NCBI GenBank assembly: GCA_047967505.1
Contig: CM106541.1
Strand: one strand, 5' to 3'
From: Dipteris shenzhenensis
Taxonomy: Eukaryota; Polypodiophyta; Polypodiopsida; Gleicheniales
DNA length: 64,000 nt
Shown here: positions 46,020 to 60,200 of the stretch, in pieces
How the letters are laid out: each line of letters opens with the position of its first letter
How positions within the stretch are numbered: position 1 is the stretch's first letter
Translations under genes and position numbers: made by a program
Notes under the pieces: model-generated
What the model was told of the DNA's origin: nothing
Database searches by the model: none
What the model saw: only the letters and a program-made list of their open reading frames with translations

Positions 46020-47299
46020 TTGATGGGCTGAGCCTTTGGAGTTGGCCTTGTGTGGGAGCTTTGGTCTCTATTTGGAGAGGCTACTGTAGTGTGGCATTTG
46101 GTTCACTGGAGAGGATTGTTGAGAGGAGCTACCTGTCATGAAGCTTGCTATGGAGTTTGCCTTTTCTCACTTGTTGTAGTTGAGAGAGGTTAAGAGGAGT
46201 AAGAGACTCTAACTAAAGTCGACGACTATAATAGTGATGAGAAAAAGTCTTTGACAAGTGAGGCGCCATCCGCGCCATCCTTGTGAGAGTGATTGAGAGA
46301 TTAAGAGATCGAGAGCGATTGACTGTGCATTCTCTTCCGTTGAGAGAAAATTCCGTCCATTGGATAAAGATTTCCGTTCATCTCCTTCGAGAGTTCTTTG
46401 AGAGATTTCCGTCTACACTTGAGAGAGTTCTTCATTACTTTCTTCTGATTTTGTGAGAGATCTTCTTTGAGTGAGAGAGTTTTCTTGAAGGTTTAGTGTG
46501 AGATTTCTTTCCATCTTTGAGTGAGAAAGATAGATATAGGAAGTCTCGTAGCTCTTTCAACAAGAGAAATCTCTATGAGAGAGATCTAAGGAGAGATCTC
46601 TACTCTCCTATACTGCTTGAAAGAGAGAGAGAGAGAGGGAGTAAACTAAGCTTCTACAACTCTCCAAATAGCTCGCTACAAGCAAGGGCATCTAAACTAT
46701 AGTCTGCAATGCCTCACCATCGACAAGCTACACAAGTCCTACGACCTATGCTCTAGGCTCAAGCTCCTACACAGCGCTATAGCCGCACAACAGCATAAGC
46801 TGCTCTCTCCAGCAAGCTTCTTCCATAAGCGATTCCCTGGTGCACCCCAAATACTCGACTTTAATGACGCTAACCCACATAGCCTCATTGAAGCTCCAGA
46901 CGACACAGCAAATGACCAACGCCAAGCTCTCCTGAGCCAACGATGGATTGTAGCTCCAAAGCATTACGACTCCTAAGCCTCTTCTCTCAGCCATCGATCA
47001 ACACCCGCAGGGCTTGGCTACTCCAGCCTTGACTTCATAGCTCCAAAGCTCTAGGGCGGCCAACATAAAGCTCATAGCTCTCAGCCGACATAGCCTCTCA
47101 GACGGCTCGAGCAAACACACCACCAATGAGCGTAGCAGCTCAAAGTATTCTTGGAGGAGGAGCCGATGCTGAATTTGAGAGAGACAAGTCCATAGCTGCC
47201 AACCTCAGCCGTCAACCTCAGCCCACGAAGGTCCTAGTTCTGTATCCGCCATAGCCACACCGCTATGCTGCTACTGCAGACCTCCAACTTCATCTCCTA
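46020..47299. other. low-complexity sequence, possible LTR remains
   Basis: 46.2-46.7 kb is full of GAGAGA and TTGAGAGA motifs. 46.7-47.3 kb repeats ATAGCTCCAAAGC and AGCTC-type words (about 46951, 47038, 47062). Probably decayed LTR or leader sequence; no gene. Confidence 0.35.
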
Positions 47300-48010
47300 T
47301 ATTCTAGGCACTTGAGTCTCCTTGGCCAGCCATGACGAACCCCTCATGCGAATGGGAACATTGCTGGGCGCAGTGGAGAGCTAGAAATCCGAATACTTGC
47401 CTGCACTTGTCAAAGACTTTTCCCAAGTATCCAAGATATGTAGACACTACTGAGTACACCCAAAAATCATCTAAGAAAATAGCAATGAACTTGGTCAAGT
47501 AGTCTCATAAAGTTTCTACCATGAATTTTTGTAAAGTTATTGGCAGATTTTGCAAGCAAATGGCATGACTTTGGTGGCATACACACCCCATTTTGTAGAT
47601 AATGTAGTCTTTAATGACTACTCAGGGGCAGGGGATATCTAATTCTAGCCATTATAGCCATCCATAAACAAATACATCTCGTGACCAGCAACTTGTTCCA
47701 AGGTTCCATCTATAAATGGGATTGGGAGTGAATCTGGTACTATTTGGGCATTCAGTTTCCTATAGTCCACACAAACCCGAGTCACCATTCTTCTAACACA
47801 ATAGGAGATGTCCAATCACTTCTGTCAATTGCATAAATGAAGCCTACTTGAATTATCTTGTCAAGCTCAGCCTTGACTTGGTTTGGATTCATGCGGTACC
47901 ATTGTTGCCTCATAGACTTGCCATCTGGGATGAGTGAAATTTGATGCTAACAAACCTCAGGTGGGACCCTGCATAGATTTGTATAACTCCATGAAAAAGT
48001 TCCTTGAATT
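47300..48010 (-). pseudogene. Ty3/gypsy reverse transcriptase remnant (gypsy B)
   Basis: On the - strand from 48010 downwards: MNPNQVKAELDKIIQVGFI, YAIDRSDW, VCVDYRKLNAQ-like text after a frameshift, MEPWNKLLVT and, near 47498, KFIAIFLDDFWVYSVVSTYL, which holds the catalytic F-L-D-D. It then passes abruptly into unrelated sequence near 47400. Frameshifts throughout. RNase H and integrase are missing. Confidence 0.75.
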
Positions 48011-48639
48011 GTAGAAACAACTCGTTTAATACTTTGAGTCGATCACCAAGTAAATATGAACTCACAATAACCATGCATGGTCTTCCTCAATTTCCAGAAC
48101 ATATATTGTATATAATCCTACTCATGTGATATCTCTTCATATAGATCATGAAATATGTGCTAGAAAAGTTTTAGATCTACTTCTTCTTATAGAGCCTATG
48201 TCTTTTGGCACCAATATCTATTGGAAGAAACTCTAGATGTATTTGTTATTATAAGCTCCTTATTCTTCACCATAAAATGGAAACTTGTTGACCCCCACTT
48301 AAACAAGACCCAACCTAGGTAGCACGTAATAGGGCACCTTGGCTACCAAGCGACGAGGTTCCTGACAACAAGGAACAATCACCAAGATGCCAAGTAGAAA
48401 GTCCAATAGGAGTTAGCCATCTAGAGAGGTTCTCAGGTAGGAATAAGGAAGCCGGTTGATAGCACCACCTCGTAGAAGCGAACCAATGAGCTATAAGTAA
48501 TGGATGGTTGTAATAGAGTGAATATTTTCCTTGCTTCATTGCTTTTGTGAGTGAAAAGTGAGTGGTCCAATTTCTAGAGTGAGTGCTCTACCTCGAGCTG
48601 AGGTGCGAGTGTCTATGCAACCCCTAACTATTTGTACTA
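48011..48639. other. flank of gypsy B
   Basis: On the - strand this may be the eroded region between protease and reverse transcriptase, but only scraps translate sensibly. No other feature. Confidence 0.3.
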
Positions 48640-48950
48640 GCCCAGACCTTCTTTTATTTTGATGGCAAATCTCGGTATCATTTCTAAAGCCGTTTCTCAT
48701 CACCTTAAGTTTAAGCATTTAAAACCTTCTCCATTTTGGATCCACATGGCCGATCAACACTTGATCGAACCCAAAGGTATGCTTCAAGATGTTCTAATTA
48801 TTATTGGTGGAATTCATTATACAATTAGTCTATTGGTTATTCTTATGGAAGAAAATATCTATTTTTATTGGGACGACCATGGAATAAATGCACCAAAGCC
48901 CTGCATGATTGGGGATCTAATATGATAGCCATCAAGACGAGACACACTGA
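48640..48950 (+). pseudogene. gypsy aspartic-protease fragment
   Basis: The + strand reads HHLKFKHLKPSPFWIHMADQ, then PKGMLQDVLIIIGGIHYTI and LVILMEENI. This is the C-terminal part of a gypsy retropepsin, where LGL..LKPT...LRMADxS...P.GxxxDVxVxVG is usual. The catalytic D-S/T-G stretch is not readable upstream. Opposite orientation to gypsy B, so a separate insertion. Confidence 0.6.
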
Positions 48951-49955
48951 AGTTTAAATCCCCACCAATTCAAGCAAGGTCTCAAGTAGCTGTCGACCAA
49001 AAGACTTAGAGGTCAAAGATTAGTTCACACAAGATGTGGAATCATGGCTAATGGAATTTCAAATATTGAAATGTTGTGAATTACTGTGTTCCAAGTTACT
49101 GTCGATCTAAAGATGAAGGTCGAGAAGTTAGCTGAGAAACAACATTCTTACTCGAGAAATTTTATAGAGAATGTAGTTGGTGAACGGGAATTGGCAGAGC
49201 CACTAGTGAAAATCACTCAGTTGGGTTCCAAGCAACTAATCCCGAAACCTACACAGGAACTATTATACTGAAGCTACATAATGTTGCAATTCTCTTTATT
49301 CCTATGGAAGAATACTTTGTTCAACAAGCATTAAAACAACATTGACCATGCCTCTTTAGTTAAAATCATTCCAATTCTTCTGGCAACCATACCAAGAATT
49401 TGGACTTTAAGAGATAGCTAATTTTTAAATTCACCCTTGGCACAATCAAAAGTAAATGGCATTTAAATACATGAGAAGACATTCATTTGCATAGACTACT
49501 TAATAAATTAAAAGAAAGTTACTTGGTTAAAACCAAAGAACATATTGAAAAAATTAATGGAGCAGTCATGGAAATTGAAAATAGAATTTGGTTGTTTACA
49601 CAATTATCAACCCCCTTTCTTTAGTATTCATCTTTGCATATTGAATTTAAAATGTCTCTATATACATTCACAAGAATGCACGAGCGTGGATTTCTATTTA
49701 CCAGAAGTGTTGATGACTATGTACAATGTGATTAAAATGAAATTCGAAACAAAAGAGTTCTAAATTAAAACACCCAACCCCCCTTCTCCCAAGCTAGAGA
49801 ATACCTGTATAAAGAGAAATGTTTTTCATATTACATAAAGAGACTAGGAGGGAAGATACCCTCCTTCCCAATAAGGGTTGATAACGTGCACAAAAGGAAG
49901 TTGGACCTAGTCTATGGGAGTTAAAAAGGATGCAATCAATTCTAGAACATCAACG
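48951..49955. other. no gene recognised
   Basis: AT-rich; open frames of up to 72 codons without domains. Confidence 0.3.
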
Positions 49956-52900
49956 TTGATTTTAATCTTAATCAATTTCTCATTTCTTGAAAGTGATATT
50001 CATTGCTTTGCATTACAAAGGAACCCCTTCTTCTAATATTTTAAAGGCATTAGTTAAACATCTTAATGTCTCATATGCTCCATTATATATAGTTACTATG
50101 TGTGATTGGGCATCATCTACTAGCCTTTTATTTGATAATTCATTTATGCTTGTATTAGGAGATATACCCAAAGATTAGGAACTATTTAACATGGCCACCT
50201 TAATAATTTTATGCCAACGCTACTCTTGGTAGTTTGGTTTTCAATATGCCGGAGCCCAATCTTGATTTAATCATATGGAGTTCTAAATTATCTTCTTAAT
50301 GAGGGGACTGGTGGGCACGCCATCCCAAAATATATATAAGTCTAAACCATCGATTCACATAGCAAGGGTTATTTGTACTACGTAACTTTGAGAAAAAATA
50401 AATTCTTGGTGTACATATGTTTGTCCATGTACAAGCATTGGTTTTCTTAGTTTTCCTTGAACTTAAACTATTATTAGTGAACTTTACACGAAAACTTTAA
50501 TGAATGGGAGTTCTAGGTCTAGTAATGTGTAATATAGAAGTGGATGTGTTGAGAAGGGGTTATAGCCAACCCTTGGTGCTAAAGGCCAATGAAACTATTA
50601 TTCTTCTTATAATTATTTTTTAAGGATCAAGGAAACTTGACACAAAAGGATTGTGAAGAATAGGAATGTCATCGTTGTATCTAAAGGCTTTGGAAAAGAT
50701 GCACAATAAATCAATACATCCTAATCTAGAAGCAATACAAGAAAAACTAGAAGTCATACCAAGCAACATTAAAATTGCAACAAAGGAGAGAGCAAGAATA
50801 ACTTGTAGGTATGCTTCTACATTCAAAGCAAGTAAAATTGTCAATCTGTAACCTAATTAATGAGAAAAAAGTAGGTTCGTTATATCACAAGACTTGGTCA
50901 ACTTCTTGCACTAGGAGGCCTTACCATTTCTAGAGGACCATTTAAAACCCTATTTGGATCTCGAGCTATCGAAACCAACCGTAAAGAGAGGATATATCAT
51001 CAAGAAGAGTATCAACCCCTTTCAACAGAATCTTTCATAATATAGGGTTTATATCAATTACAAAGATGTGTATTAGTTTATTGGAATACTAACAAAGCAA
51101 TCCTAAACCAAGGAATCTTCATTTTTTATGCACTCTTAACTGCTATAGATTATCAACTTTGATTTTAATCTTAATCAATAACGCATTTTAAAGGCATTCG
51201 TTAAACATGCTAGTGTCCCATTATGTAACACATCAATAGCCACTATGCATGATTGGGCATCACATATTTGTCTTTTGTTTGATATTCATGTATGCTTGTA
51301 ATTGATCTTAAGAGGTTTACCGATAGATTAACAACTCTTCAACATGACCACCTCAATAAATTATAACGCCACTACTTTTGGTAGTTCAAATTTTTATATT
51401 CCCAAGCCCATTGCTTGATTTAATAATATGGAGTTCTACATTATTTTCTTAATGAGGGGACTAATGGGCTTCCATCCCCAAAAAAACCATGGACTCGTGT
51501 AGCAAGGGTTATTTGCACTATTGTAAATGGTATCACTTTGGGAAACAATAAATTCTTGGTGTACCTATGTCCCAAAGTCCATGTGCAAACAATGTATTTG
51601 CATGTTTTTCTCTAAATTAAATTCTTATTATGGAATTTCACTTGAAAACTTTAATCAATGGGAGTTTTAGGTCCTATAAATGTGTAGAAAAGATGTAGAT
51701 GTATCTAGAAGGGTTAACCTTGGTGCTAAAGGATGAAAGAAACTTGACACAAAACGATTGTGAAGGATAACGATATCATCAATGTATCTAAGCCCTTTGG
51801 AAAAGATGCGCAACAAGTCAATGCATCCTAAGCAAAGTAAAAATCACAAGAAAACGGAGAACAAGAATAACTCATAAAAATGCTTTTACATTGATGGTAA
51901 GTAAAATTTCCAATTCGTAACCCAATTAAGTGTTTTTTATAAGGGGCTTATGATATCATGAGAAGACTTGGTAGACTTCTTCCACTACAAGACCTTGACA
52001 TTTCTAGATGCCAACCATTTGAAATCCTATTTGGATCAAATTGAGAAAACCAACCTACAAAAGCCATGTAATCATGTGGAAGGGGTTACTTGTGGTGGGG
52101 TAAATGGTATCACTTTAAGAAAAAATAAATTAAATTATTGGTGTGGAAAAGAGGCCCAACAAGTCAATACAACTATTGCTTACACAAGTTGCACTCAAAA
52201 AGGGGCTGACAACAGATCTTCATGTGTTTTTTGATGTTGATGGTAAGTTTTTTTTTTTTTTTAATTGATGGTTAGTAACATTGCCATTCTATACCCAATT
52301 ACTGAGAAAAAAGTAGGGTTTGTGATATAATGAGAAGACTCGATCAACTTCTTGCTCCACAAGGCCTTGCCATTCCTAAACTCCATCAACAACAGATCTT
52401 CATGTGTTTTTTGATGTTGATGGTAAGTTTTTTTTTTTTTTTTTTTGATGGTTAGTAACATTGCCATTCTATACCCAATTACTGAGAAAAAAGTAGGGTT
52501 TGTGATATAATGAGAAGACTCGATCAACTTCTTGCTCCACAAGGCCTTGCCATTCCTAAACTCCAACCATTTGAAATGATGTTTAGATTGAGAAGAACCG
52601 ATCAACTTCTTGCTCCACAAGGCCTTGCCATTCCTAAACTCCGACCATTTGAAACGATGTTTAGATTGAATTGGAAGACCATCTTACAACATCATCAAGA
52701 ATACTATCAAGCCTTAACATTGATATTAAGTAAAATTGCCCATCTTTACGCAATTAAAGAGAAAAAAGGAGGGTTTGTGATATAATGAGAAGACTTGGTC
52801 AACTTCTTGCTCCAAAAGGGCCTTGCCATTTCTAAATGCCAACCATTTGAAACCAATTTTGGATTGAATTGGGAAGACCATCCTACAACAACATGAAGAA

Positions 52901-53000
52901 GGCATAGGGTTTGTATCAATTACAAAGATGTGTATTATATTTATGGGGAATGCCAGCAAAGCAATCAATAACGATTCTAACCAAGAAATCAATCTTTTTA
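49956..53000. repeat. nested tandem duplications, unit about 1.1-1.2 kb
   Basis: Unit 1 starts at TTGATTTTAATCTTAATCAAT (49956) and unit 2 at 51159. Landmarks recur in order: AAAGGCATTxGTTAAACAT, GATTGGGCATCA, AATATGGAGTTCTA, TTAATGAGGGGACT, AGCAAGGGTTATTTG, TGACACAAAAxGATTGTGAAG and AGACTTGGT. The terminal part is copied again at 52.2-52.9 kb. Identity between the large units is about 80% by eye. Non-coding. Confidence 0.8.
52211..52570. repeat. near-identical 180-bp tandem duplication
   Basis: AACAGATCTTCATGTGTTTT occurs at 52211 and 52391, and the copies appear identical apart from the T-run (TTTTTTTTTTTTTTAATTGATGG against an uninterrupted T-run). A third, shorter repetition of GATCAACTTCTTGCTCCACA follows at about 52598. 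The event is recent. Confidence 0.95.
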
Positions 53001-53564
53001 ACACAAGTACAAATTACCAAAGGTAAATTTAACGTTAATTAATTGCAAGGCAATTGTCCACTTTTTCCAAAAATGTATATCCATGGCATTCAACACTCTT
53101 ATCCACCCATGAGCGATGTGAATTTTGGGATGATTCTAAAGCATGGGTGGGATGAGGGTGCATATATACATTCATGCATTCACTCCCGTACTCAACCCAC
53201 ACAATGCATATTTCAACATTTGCCATAAATCATCTTTTATAAATGCATTGATCCTATGAGCTGGTGTTTTACTACTTCATCCAAGTCGACACTCAAGGTA
53301 AAGTTCTGCACCCGAAATTCCCTAATCTATGAAACTTTACCTTCTTGAATGCGCTTGAGCTCAAATGTGACTTCTTGTTGTGCACAAACACCCCCCTTAA
53401 TTCTCATGGAGGGGGTGGTTTGAAGCCGCTACACACATATCGAGATAGTCTTCACGCACGTCAACGAGGTGATGAATGGTTGGAGTGGGAACAAAGTATC
53501 TACCTCAACTATGAGTCCTCAACAATTCTCGCAATGGACAAGGAGGACTCGATTCCCTCCTATG
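53001..53564. other. no gene recognised
   Basis: Spacer. The last part may hold the 5' side of the LINE ORF1-like remnant (open frame from 53345), but no motif is readable before SYAGILSKK. Confidence 0.3.
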
Positions 53565-54250
53565 CTGGTATTCTATCCAAGAAGCACCATGACAGATTTT
53601 CTCTGATTTTTTGTGAGGTTATTTAACATCCAAAGATTCAATGTAAAGCGAAGGATATGCAACGCAAAGGTTGGTTCGAAGCAAGATGCAGATGATCTCA
53701 TTATGGTCTTTTCCAAGACATTGGATAAACCTCTTAGAGTAGGAGCACGATGGGAGTTCGCATTTATATTGCAAAATTCATCCATCGTGGGGACATGCCC
53801 CATAAAGAAGAGATATACTCCACCTTTGGCAAGCCTGGTAAGCTCTGGCTTACCTTCCTCGAGAGATCTCGCGAACCATCGGATGCTTATATTCGTAAGC
53901 CTTTCAATTCTGGTAGTTCCGTGGGGCCCTACTTTCTATGTTGACGAGTTAATATACCACGTTTGTCCAACGTGGATGGACTTTTATATCGAGAAGGTGG
54001 CTGCCGCTCTTCGAAAAGTGCTGCTTATTCCTCATTCGGCTCGAACTCCTACAAGTCGAAACATGGAAGAGTCCTCTGGGATCACGGTCAAGAAGATCCG
54101 GATGTCATTGAAGTGGCTATATCTAATGGTAAGTCAATTGTTCAACAAGTGGTTTTTGGTCATCCTCTCTCAACGCTTGCTCTATTGGCAAGAAGGTTGA
54201 ACATTTTAAAAGAGTATGCCCGACAAGGGCTGCATATGTTTCTCTAACTT
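53565..54250 (+). pseudogene. LINE ORF1-like remnant (DUF4283 and zinc knuckle)
   Basis: The + strand gives SYAGILSKKHHDRF. After frame changes, it gives VPWGPTFYVDELIYHVCPTW, then ISNGKSIVQQVVFGHPL, then CSIGKKVEHFKRVCP. Plant LINE ORF1 proteins have DUF4283 followed by G.P..VDE.T.....ARV.IE, then a W/QQVVYE.LP segment and a CCHC knuckle; the order matches. The knuckle reads C-x2-G-x4-H-x4-C, so the second Cys is lost. Frameshifts show it is dead. ORF2 is not found downstream. Confidence 0.55.
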
Positions 54251-57200
54251 TGGGGATAAATTGTCGAAGTTGCCATCAAGAGATAAGTGTGATGAAGTTG
54301 CAATTGTGGAGCAAGTATGCTCCAAGTCGGATACGATGCACGTTCAACTGGCTCAAGAAGTGGATGCCATGCCTACCATGCAAAAGGGGGATTGCTTTCC
54401 CTTGCATTCCTATCATTTTTCATTGAGAAATCGCCTAAAATCTTTTCTTCTTCATCAAAAGAGTAAATCTAGTATCCTCAAGTCAAATACAATGCACATT
54501 CAATTGACTCAAGAAGTGGATGACATGCCTACCAAGCAAAAGAAGGCGCTTTCTCAATGGAAAACAATAGGAAAGCAAGGGAAAGCAATCCCAAATTCTA
54601 ATCTTCTTAATCAAAAGGGTAAATCTACAATTGACTTTCCAACTTTTGACAACACTACTAGTAACGAGGTGGTGTTATATGCTCACTTTAAGTCCATGGT
54701 CAAGCATTTAAGTCGATGTCTTCACAAGTGGTTAGCAAAGGTCTTCCAATCGAAGGAATTGCTATATAGTCCTTCACCCTAGAAAAAGCCTCATAAGGAG
54801 AAGCCCAATAGAGGAAAATAAAGGAATTAGCAATGCCCCATCTCCATGTTGTTACACTAAGAGGATCTCAATAAGGAGAACAAGGAGTTCACTAGAGGAG
54901 CAAATAAAGGAAATGCCTACAATTCCATTGCACAATGAGGTTAAAACGACCAAGCAAGGCGAGGGGATCAAGAATAAAATTTCACTCTCAATAGTGCTTC
55001 TACAAAAGTTGAAGTGTGGTGCTGCCGAGAGTTTGTGGTTTGCTTGCTAGAGCCGAGGGTTCTACTGTTTGCTGATTGCTCACATAGGGGCAAGAGAAAT
55101 CCTTGCAAAGGAATCCTATACAACCAACAAAATAAAATTTACAAAGAAATTACAACCAACACATTGTTCAAGGATGCTTCGGAATGCTTATTGGCAATCT
55201 TTTTTCTGGTGAACTTCAAGTTACTGTGGCTTCAAAAGAGGGGATTGTTGGAGATGATTCAAATCTACTATCTTTGGCAAACACGAGCTAATTAGAGGAG
55301 ACCGGAATGTTGCAAAGGAGGGTCACACCAAGGGATTCTCCGACAAGGAGAAGATTGGGAAGGAATGCACTCACTCTTATTTTCCAGCATGTTTTAGCTA
55401 CGTCAACGACATATAGCTACCTATTGGCATTTCAAGAAATCGCACTGAGCTATTTCACTCCTTCCTTTGAGCTGAGGAGGGTGGCCGTAGAAATATGCAC
55501 ACAATTTCTTTAACTCTCTCAAGTTGCATAAAGTAGAGGGGGCTTCCAACTCCTAAATCCCTTCCAGCAAGCACGCTTCACGTCTCAATCCACTACATCC
55601 CCTCCAAGGTAGCTTAGCCACACAAACTTTCTACAAATACGTTAGAATCTAATATCAGAACAAGAAACGCAGATAATACCTTGTCATACCAAGTGAGACC
55701 CAATCAACCAATACCCTTAGCTTTCTCCAAGAATAATTTCACAATCTCAGGCCATGTGGCACCCACTTAGTGTGTAAATGTTATGACAGAGAAAAGTTGA
55801 ACGTCTGAGTGGGATGCCTTTGCACTTCATGATCATCCCAGGGAACAACACCTATCCAAGGCTAGCACTGAGTTTGAAATACCCACTTCACATCTCTATT
55901 CAGACGCCAATTGAATCTTTGAGTATATAATTCTCTCTAACAGACGGGGAAGCCATTCTGTTACATACAATCATAGATCCATCCCCAATGATTGGTCCTC
56001 ATATCATCACAGGACCAAAAGGTCAAAGAGTGGCTGCTGGGTAAAACATGCCTCAGTAAACTCTCTGCCAGGGTTGCATATGGGAGTTTATTTGATGCTG
56101 CTCCTCCATTTTGTCAGCTAAACAAAGAAATGGGTTCTTCAGAGCGGCTCTACTTGGTGGAGGTGGTGGTTTCAGCCTGGTTGTTCCTGACCTGTGGAAA
56201 ATGCTCCGCCAGTGGTTGCCTATCAGTGAAGAACCTTTCAAAGAAAATTCCTATGAATCCACTACCCAATTTGTCGGGAATCAGTTAACTACATTCATCA
56301 TATCTTTTAGCTATGTCTTGTGATCCGTGCAGTTTGGCATAGAGTGGAGGGGGCCATTCATAAGGCCCACCTGATGACTAAGTTTGTTGTTAACATGCAG
56401 TGGAGAATTCCCCTATTGGTGACCATTCAAGTTTACCGACTATCTTGTCAGCCCTGGCCTTGGCTGTGTTATCAACTAGAGTATTCCTTTGGCACACACA
56501 GAGTCCGACTATTGTTGCAGCTGTTAAAGCAAACCTTAGAGATCTCCGTTGGTTAATCTGCCCAAAAGATACTTGATTAGCTTTAGCCTCTTGAAGACAA
56601 GTAGTTTTCTTCTCTTCTAAGTAAACCGAAGCATTTATTGCACGGCTGCAAGCAGATAGGGACACCATGGGTGAGACGAATGAAAGCCCTCAATAAATGC
56701 AGAGATTGAGACCCCTTCAGTTACAGAAATATGCATAGGTTCTCCATATTCTTTAAAAAGCATCTGCACACTAACCTACCCATGCACACAATCAAGCAAA
56801 CATCCATTATCATCAATATCTTAGAATTCTAAGACTGGATTTAGCACTCGTGCCAGAACACACTGACCTTGGGCAATAGCACCCAATTAACCTTTGGCAA
56901 TCCAATTTGTGTAGAATCAGTATAGCTATCTAGATGAATCTAAAACATGCGGGGGCTAGCTACTATGGCATCCCCACTGACACGATACTGAGTTTCTGTC
57001 AACACTCCAGAGGTAAACTGAAGGACTAGCACTGAAGGAGAAGACTATTCAAAAAGGAGTCTACATTTTCTTCATTCAAGCTGTGAAGACTAGTATTTCG
57101 CTTTGCAGTGACGACTGCCAACACTTACGGAAAAAAATCTATATTGAAGCCTTTCAAGAAGGAAAAAGCACATCACAATAATATAAGACCCTGACATGAA

Positions 57201-60200
57201 TATATCCTCGTACAGAACATGATTGTAACCTCGAGTTGGAGGTTGCCATTCCAATCTAATTTTCCTACTACAAATTTGAGAGCCTTGAAATTTTGCACAC
57301 TGGCTAGCCTAGTCACTTCCCTTTCATAGCTTTAGCTCTTATCCAACTCTTCAAAGCATCATCTATACAATAAGTAGGAACATCTTTAGTTATGAATTAG
57401 CTGCAAACAGCAGCAGCAAGCGAACATAATTAACACAACAGCAAGCAAACATAATGAGCACGGCAGCCTCCCTCAGCCAATGCACGCGGCAGATAGCTAA
57501 AACAGTTTGTCCACTTCAACAAGCACTAACTTTTTTACAGTAAATTTTTAAACCAATACGTAAAAACAAAATTATGTTAACTGATACCTATCATACCTAT
57601 CCTCAGTCAAATAGTATCAATGCAATTCAACGAGAGTCACTACCAAGCAGAAAACATAGGAACATGCCACCAGTCACTCCTGCTGAAGAGAAGAAATGCA
57701 TCCAGGACAGTACCAAAGGATAGTAAGTTAATACCCTTTTTGCGGATTCATACATCTACAAAAATTAAGACTTAATTTGAAAACCTATTAATCTCAGGCT
57801 CGTTAAATAAAGAAAATAGTGGCACACAACCCAATCAACTTGAAAACAGATATATGCTATTCCAAGCCTTTAAAAAAATTTGACAGCCTTGCTTGCTACA
57901 AAATGTGTAACAGGTTTGCAAACTTACCCCCAAAATAATCACATGGGACAGAAGGGAGGATTTTTTGTTAAGTGGGAGTTTGTGGTCAGGGGGGCCAGGG
58001 GGGGGGGGGGCTGGACTTTACTTCAAGCAGAGATCATTGCAGACAGAACAAAATGAATTCTCCCTGATCGGGATACCATGGGAAGAGCTGAAACTGGAGG
58101 ATGACCCCAAACAAAGACCTTTTGATAACAGCTAGCATGCACACAGCACCAGTTCTGCCTAAGTTCACAAGGACACTCACACGACCCCTTGAGACAAACT
58201 CAACAGGCCAGTCTGTGAAATGTTAAAGCAAGCAATAAGTGTTTCTCATTTTTCCATACTGAGTTAAATCGGTGCATCCCAACATGAAACAAGTACACGC
58301 ACAGCTGCAATTGGTCTCCAAGCACTGCCGAACACCAAGATCAAAACCAGCATCAAAATGCACAGCAATAACCGCTCCATTTCTTTCCCAATATCATCCA
58401 CATCAGCACGAGCAGCAGGTGAAACAACACGACCCCTGCCCACCTTCACCATCAAGTGGCCACCACCACAGCTACCAGCAGTACCACGGCCCCACTCAAC
58501 ACTATCCACAACCCAGTGCATAATGCCAGCAAGTCAGAAAGTACTAGTTGTCTTAAATACTTCATCAATTTTATGTCCCTTGTTCTCAAGGGAGACAAAA
58601 AGAACTCGCTCACTCCTTAAACTGCCAATTTAGCATGCATCTACTCAGCAACAAGTGGGAAGTACCCCACTTACAGTAAGGTCCATCTCTCATACCATTG
58701 TTGACAATCAAGCTAACTAAAAAAAGCATGCTTCAGGAAGACAGACTAACCATCCAGGACATTCAGCTATCTGCTTATCATTTTGAGAAACTGTTGTCCG
58801 CCACCGAGGTGAGTCATCAGGCGGCTGTATGACAACACGTACTCACTATAACATGCAACCAAATACCACTTCTTTAAGGCGTAGCTTAATTCACTACAGC
58901 TTTGTACGGCAGTTCTAGGGGTCCTGCAAGAAAAAGAAAAAAGAAGGATTCCAAAGATAACATCAGAATCCAAAAAAGGCAACTCCTAAAATCAAACTGA
59001 GTTGCAAAAGAAATGATCACATTAATTACATGTTCCCTTGTGAGACTACCATAAATCCAATTTAAGTTGACAAACAAGATATGAAAACAAAAAGTAGAAG
59101 AGAGGAAGGAAATGCATGCAAGTGAGACAGGCTAGCCAGAAAAGAGAGCTGATATAAAGAAAAGCAATCCAAGTAAAATAAACTTAATAAGCAAACTAGC
59201 CCTGATGTTCACATCGATACCCGAGTCAACCCACCCAAACATTCTTGAGAAAGACAACAAGAAGAAATCAATTCTGATGCAAAGAGTTATCGCAACAATA
59301 TTAGACATTGTTATACACTTCACAGACTACAATTAACTACGGCCATTCTTATCTTCGACCTCAAGGAACAGCCATTGGTTAATAACTTAACATACAAAGG
59401 AAAACCAACAAGTGAATGAGAAGGTCCTATCAAAATTTAGAATTTGTGGCCAAAATTTAGAATCCCACAAATCTAGAAGAGTGGCCTGATTTTAGACCAA
59501 AAACCAGGGAAGCCATATGCATACTGAATCAAAAGATGCAGCTGATCCTAATGCATATTGAATCAAAAGATACAGACGATCCTAGCATATGTACAGTCTA
59601 GCTAACCATGCTCACTGTTCGACACCTAATAAAGGGTGTGGTTCTAGGCAAAGCCCCAGTTAATGAAGGCAACAACTAACCTTCCATGGAATGTAAATAG
59701 CATCTAGCTAATGTGCAGCCCTCCCCCTGTGGGCCCAATGCTTTGAACGAAGGTAAATTGATGTGTCAAGAAGGGAAGGGTACCAAATCCCTTGATCCCA
59801 AAAGACTTTAGAGGACTGTCATAGCTCTTTCAAGGTGGCTCGTCTATGTTCTCCTACAAGCAGAATATCCTCAAAATTCACGAGTAAATCTGATCACCCT
59901 CCAAATTCTCAAGGGCCTAGCCAAATACTCAGATGCACAAATTGGGAATCAGTGCGTTAGAGAAACTTATCACTCACTGAACTTGAGAAAGGGCAGCAGA
60001 ACTAAGATAAGGAAGGGTCTACAACTGTCCCCTACATCTACTGTAGAATGTACTGCTCAATTTCTCTTTAGTAAAGTCCTACATATCACACCCTGTATAA
60101 CCAAAATGCAGATAGGAATACATACTTGCATTACATAGAATAAATTCTTTTTTAAAATTAAGAGGCTAAACAAACTTCTTTTAAAGGAGATTAGATGAAT

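Noticed and set aside
52261-52620. 119-codon - strand open frame with repeated phrase
   Set aside because: The repeated phrase is the translation of the 180-bp tandem duplication, not a repeat protein.
56000-56670. possible exons on either strand
   Set aside because: Acceptor- and donor-like sites exist but no consistent frame or recognised motif could be followed.
57988-58013. G-run as a G-quadruplex regulator
   Set aside because: A simple G homopolymer with one interruption; no gene nearby to regulate, and such runs are prone to assembly error.
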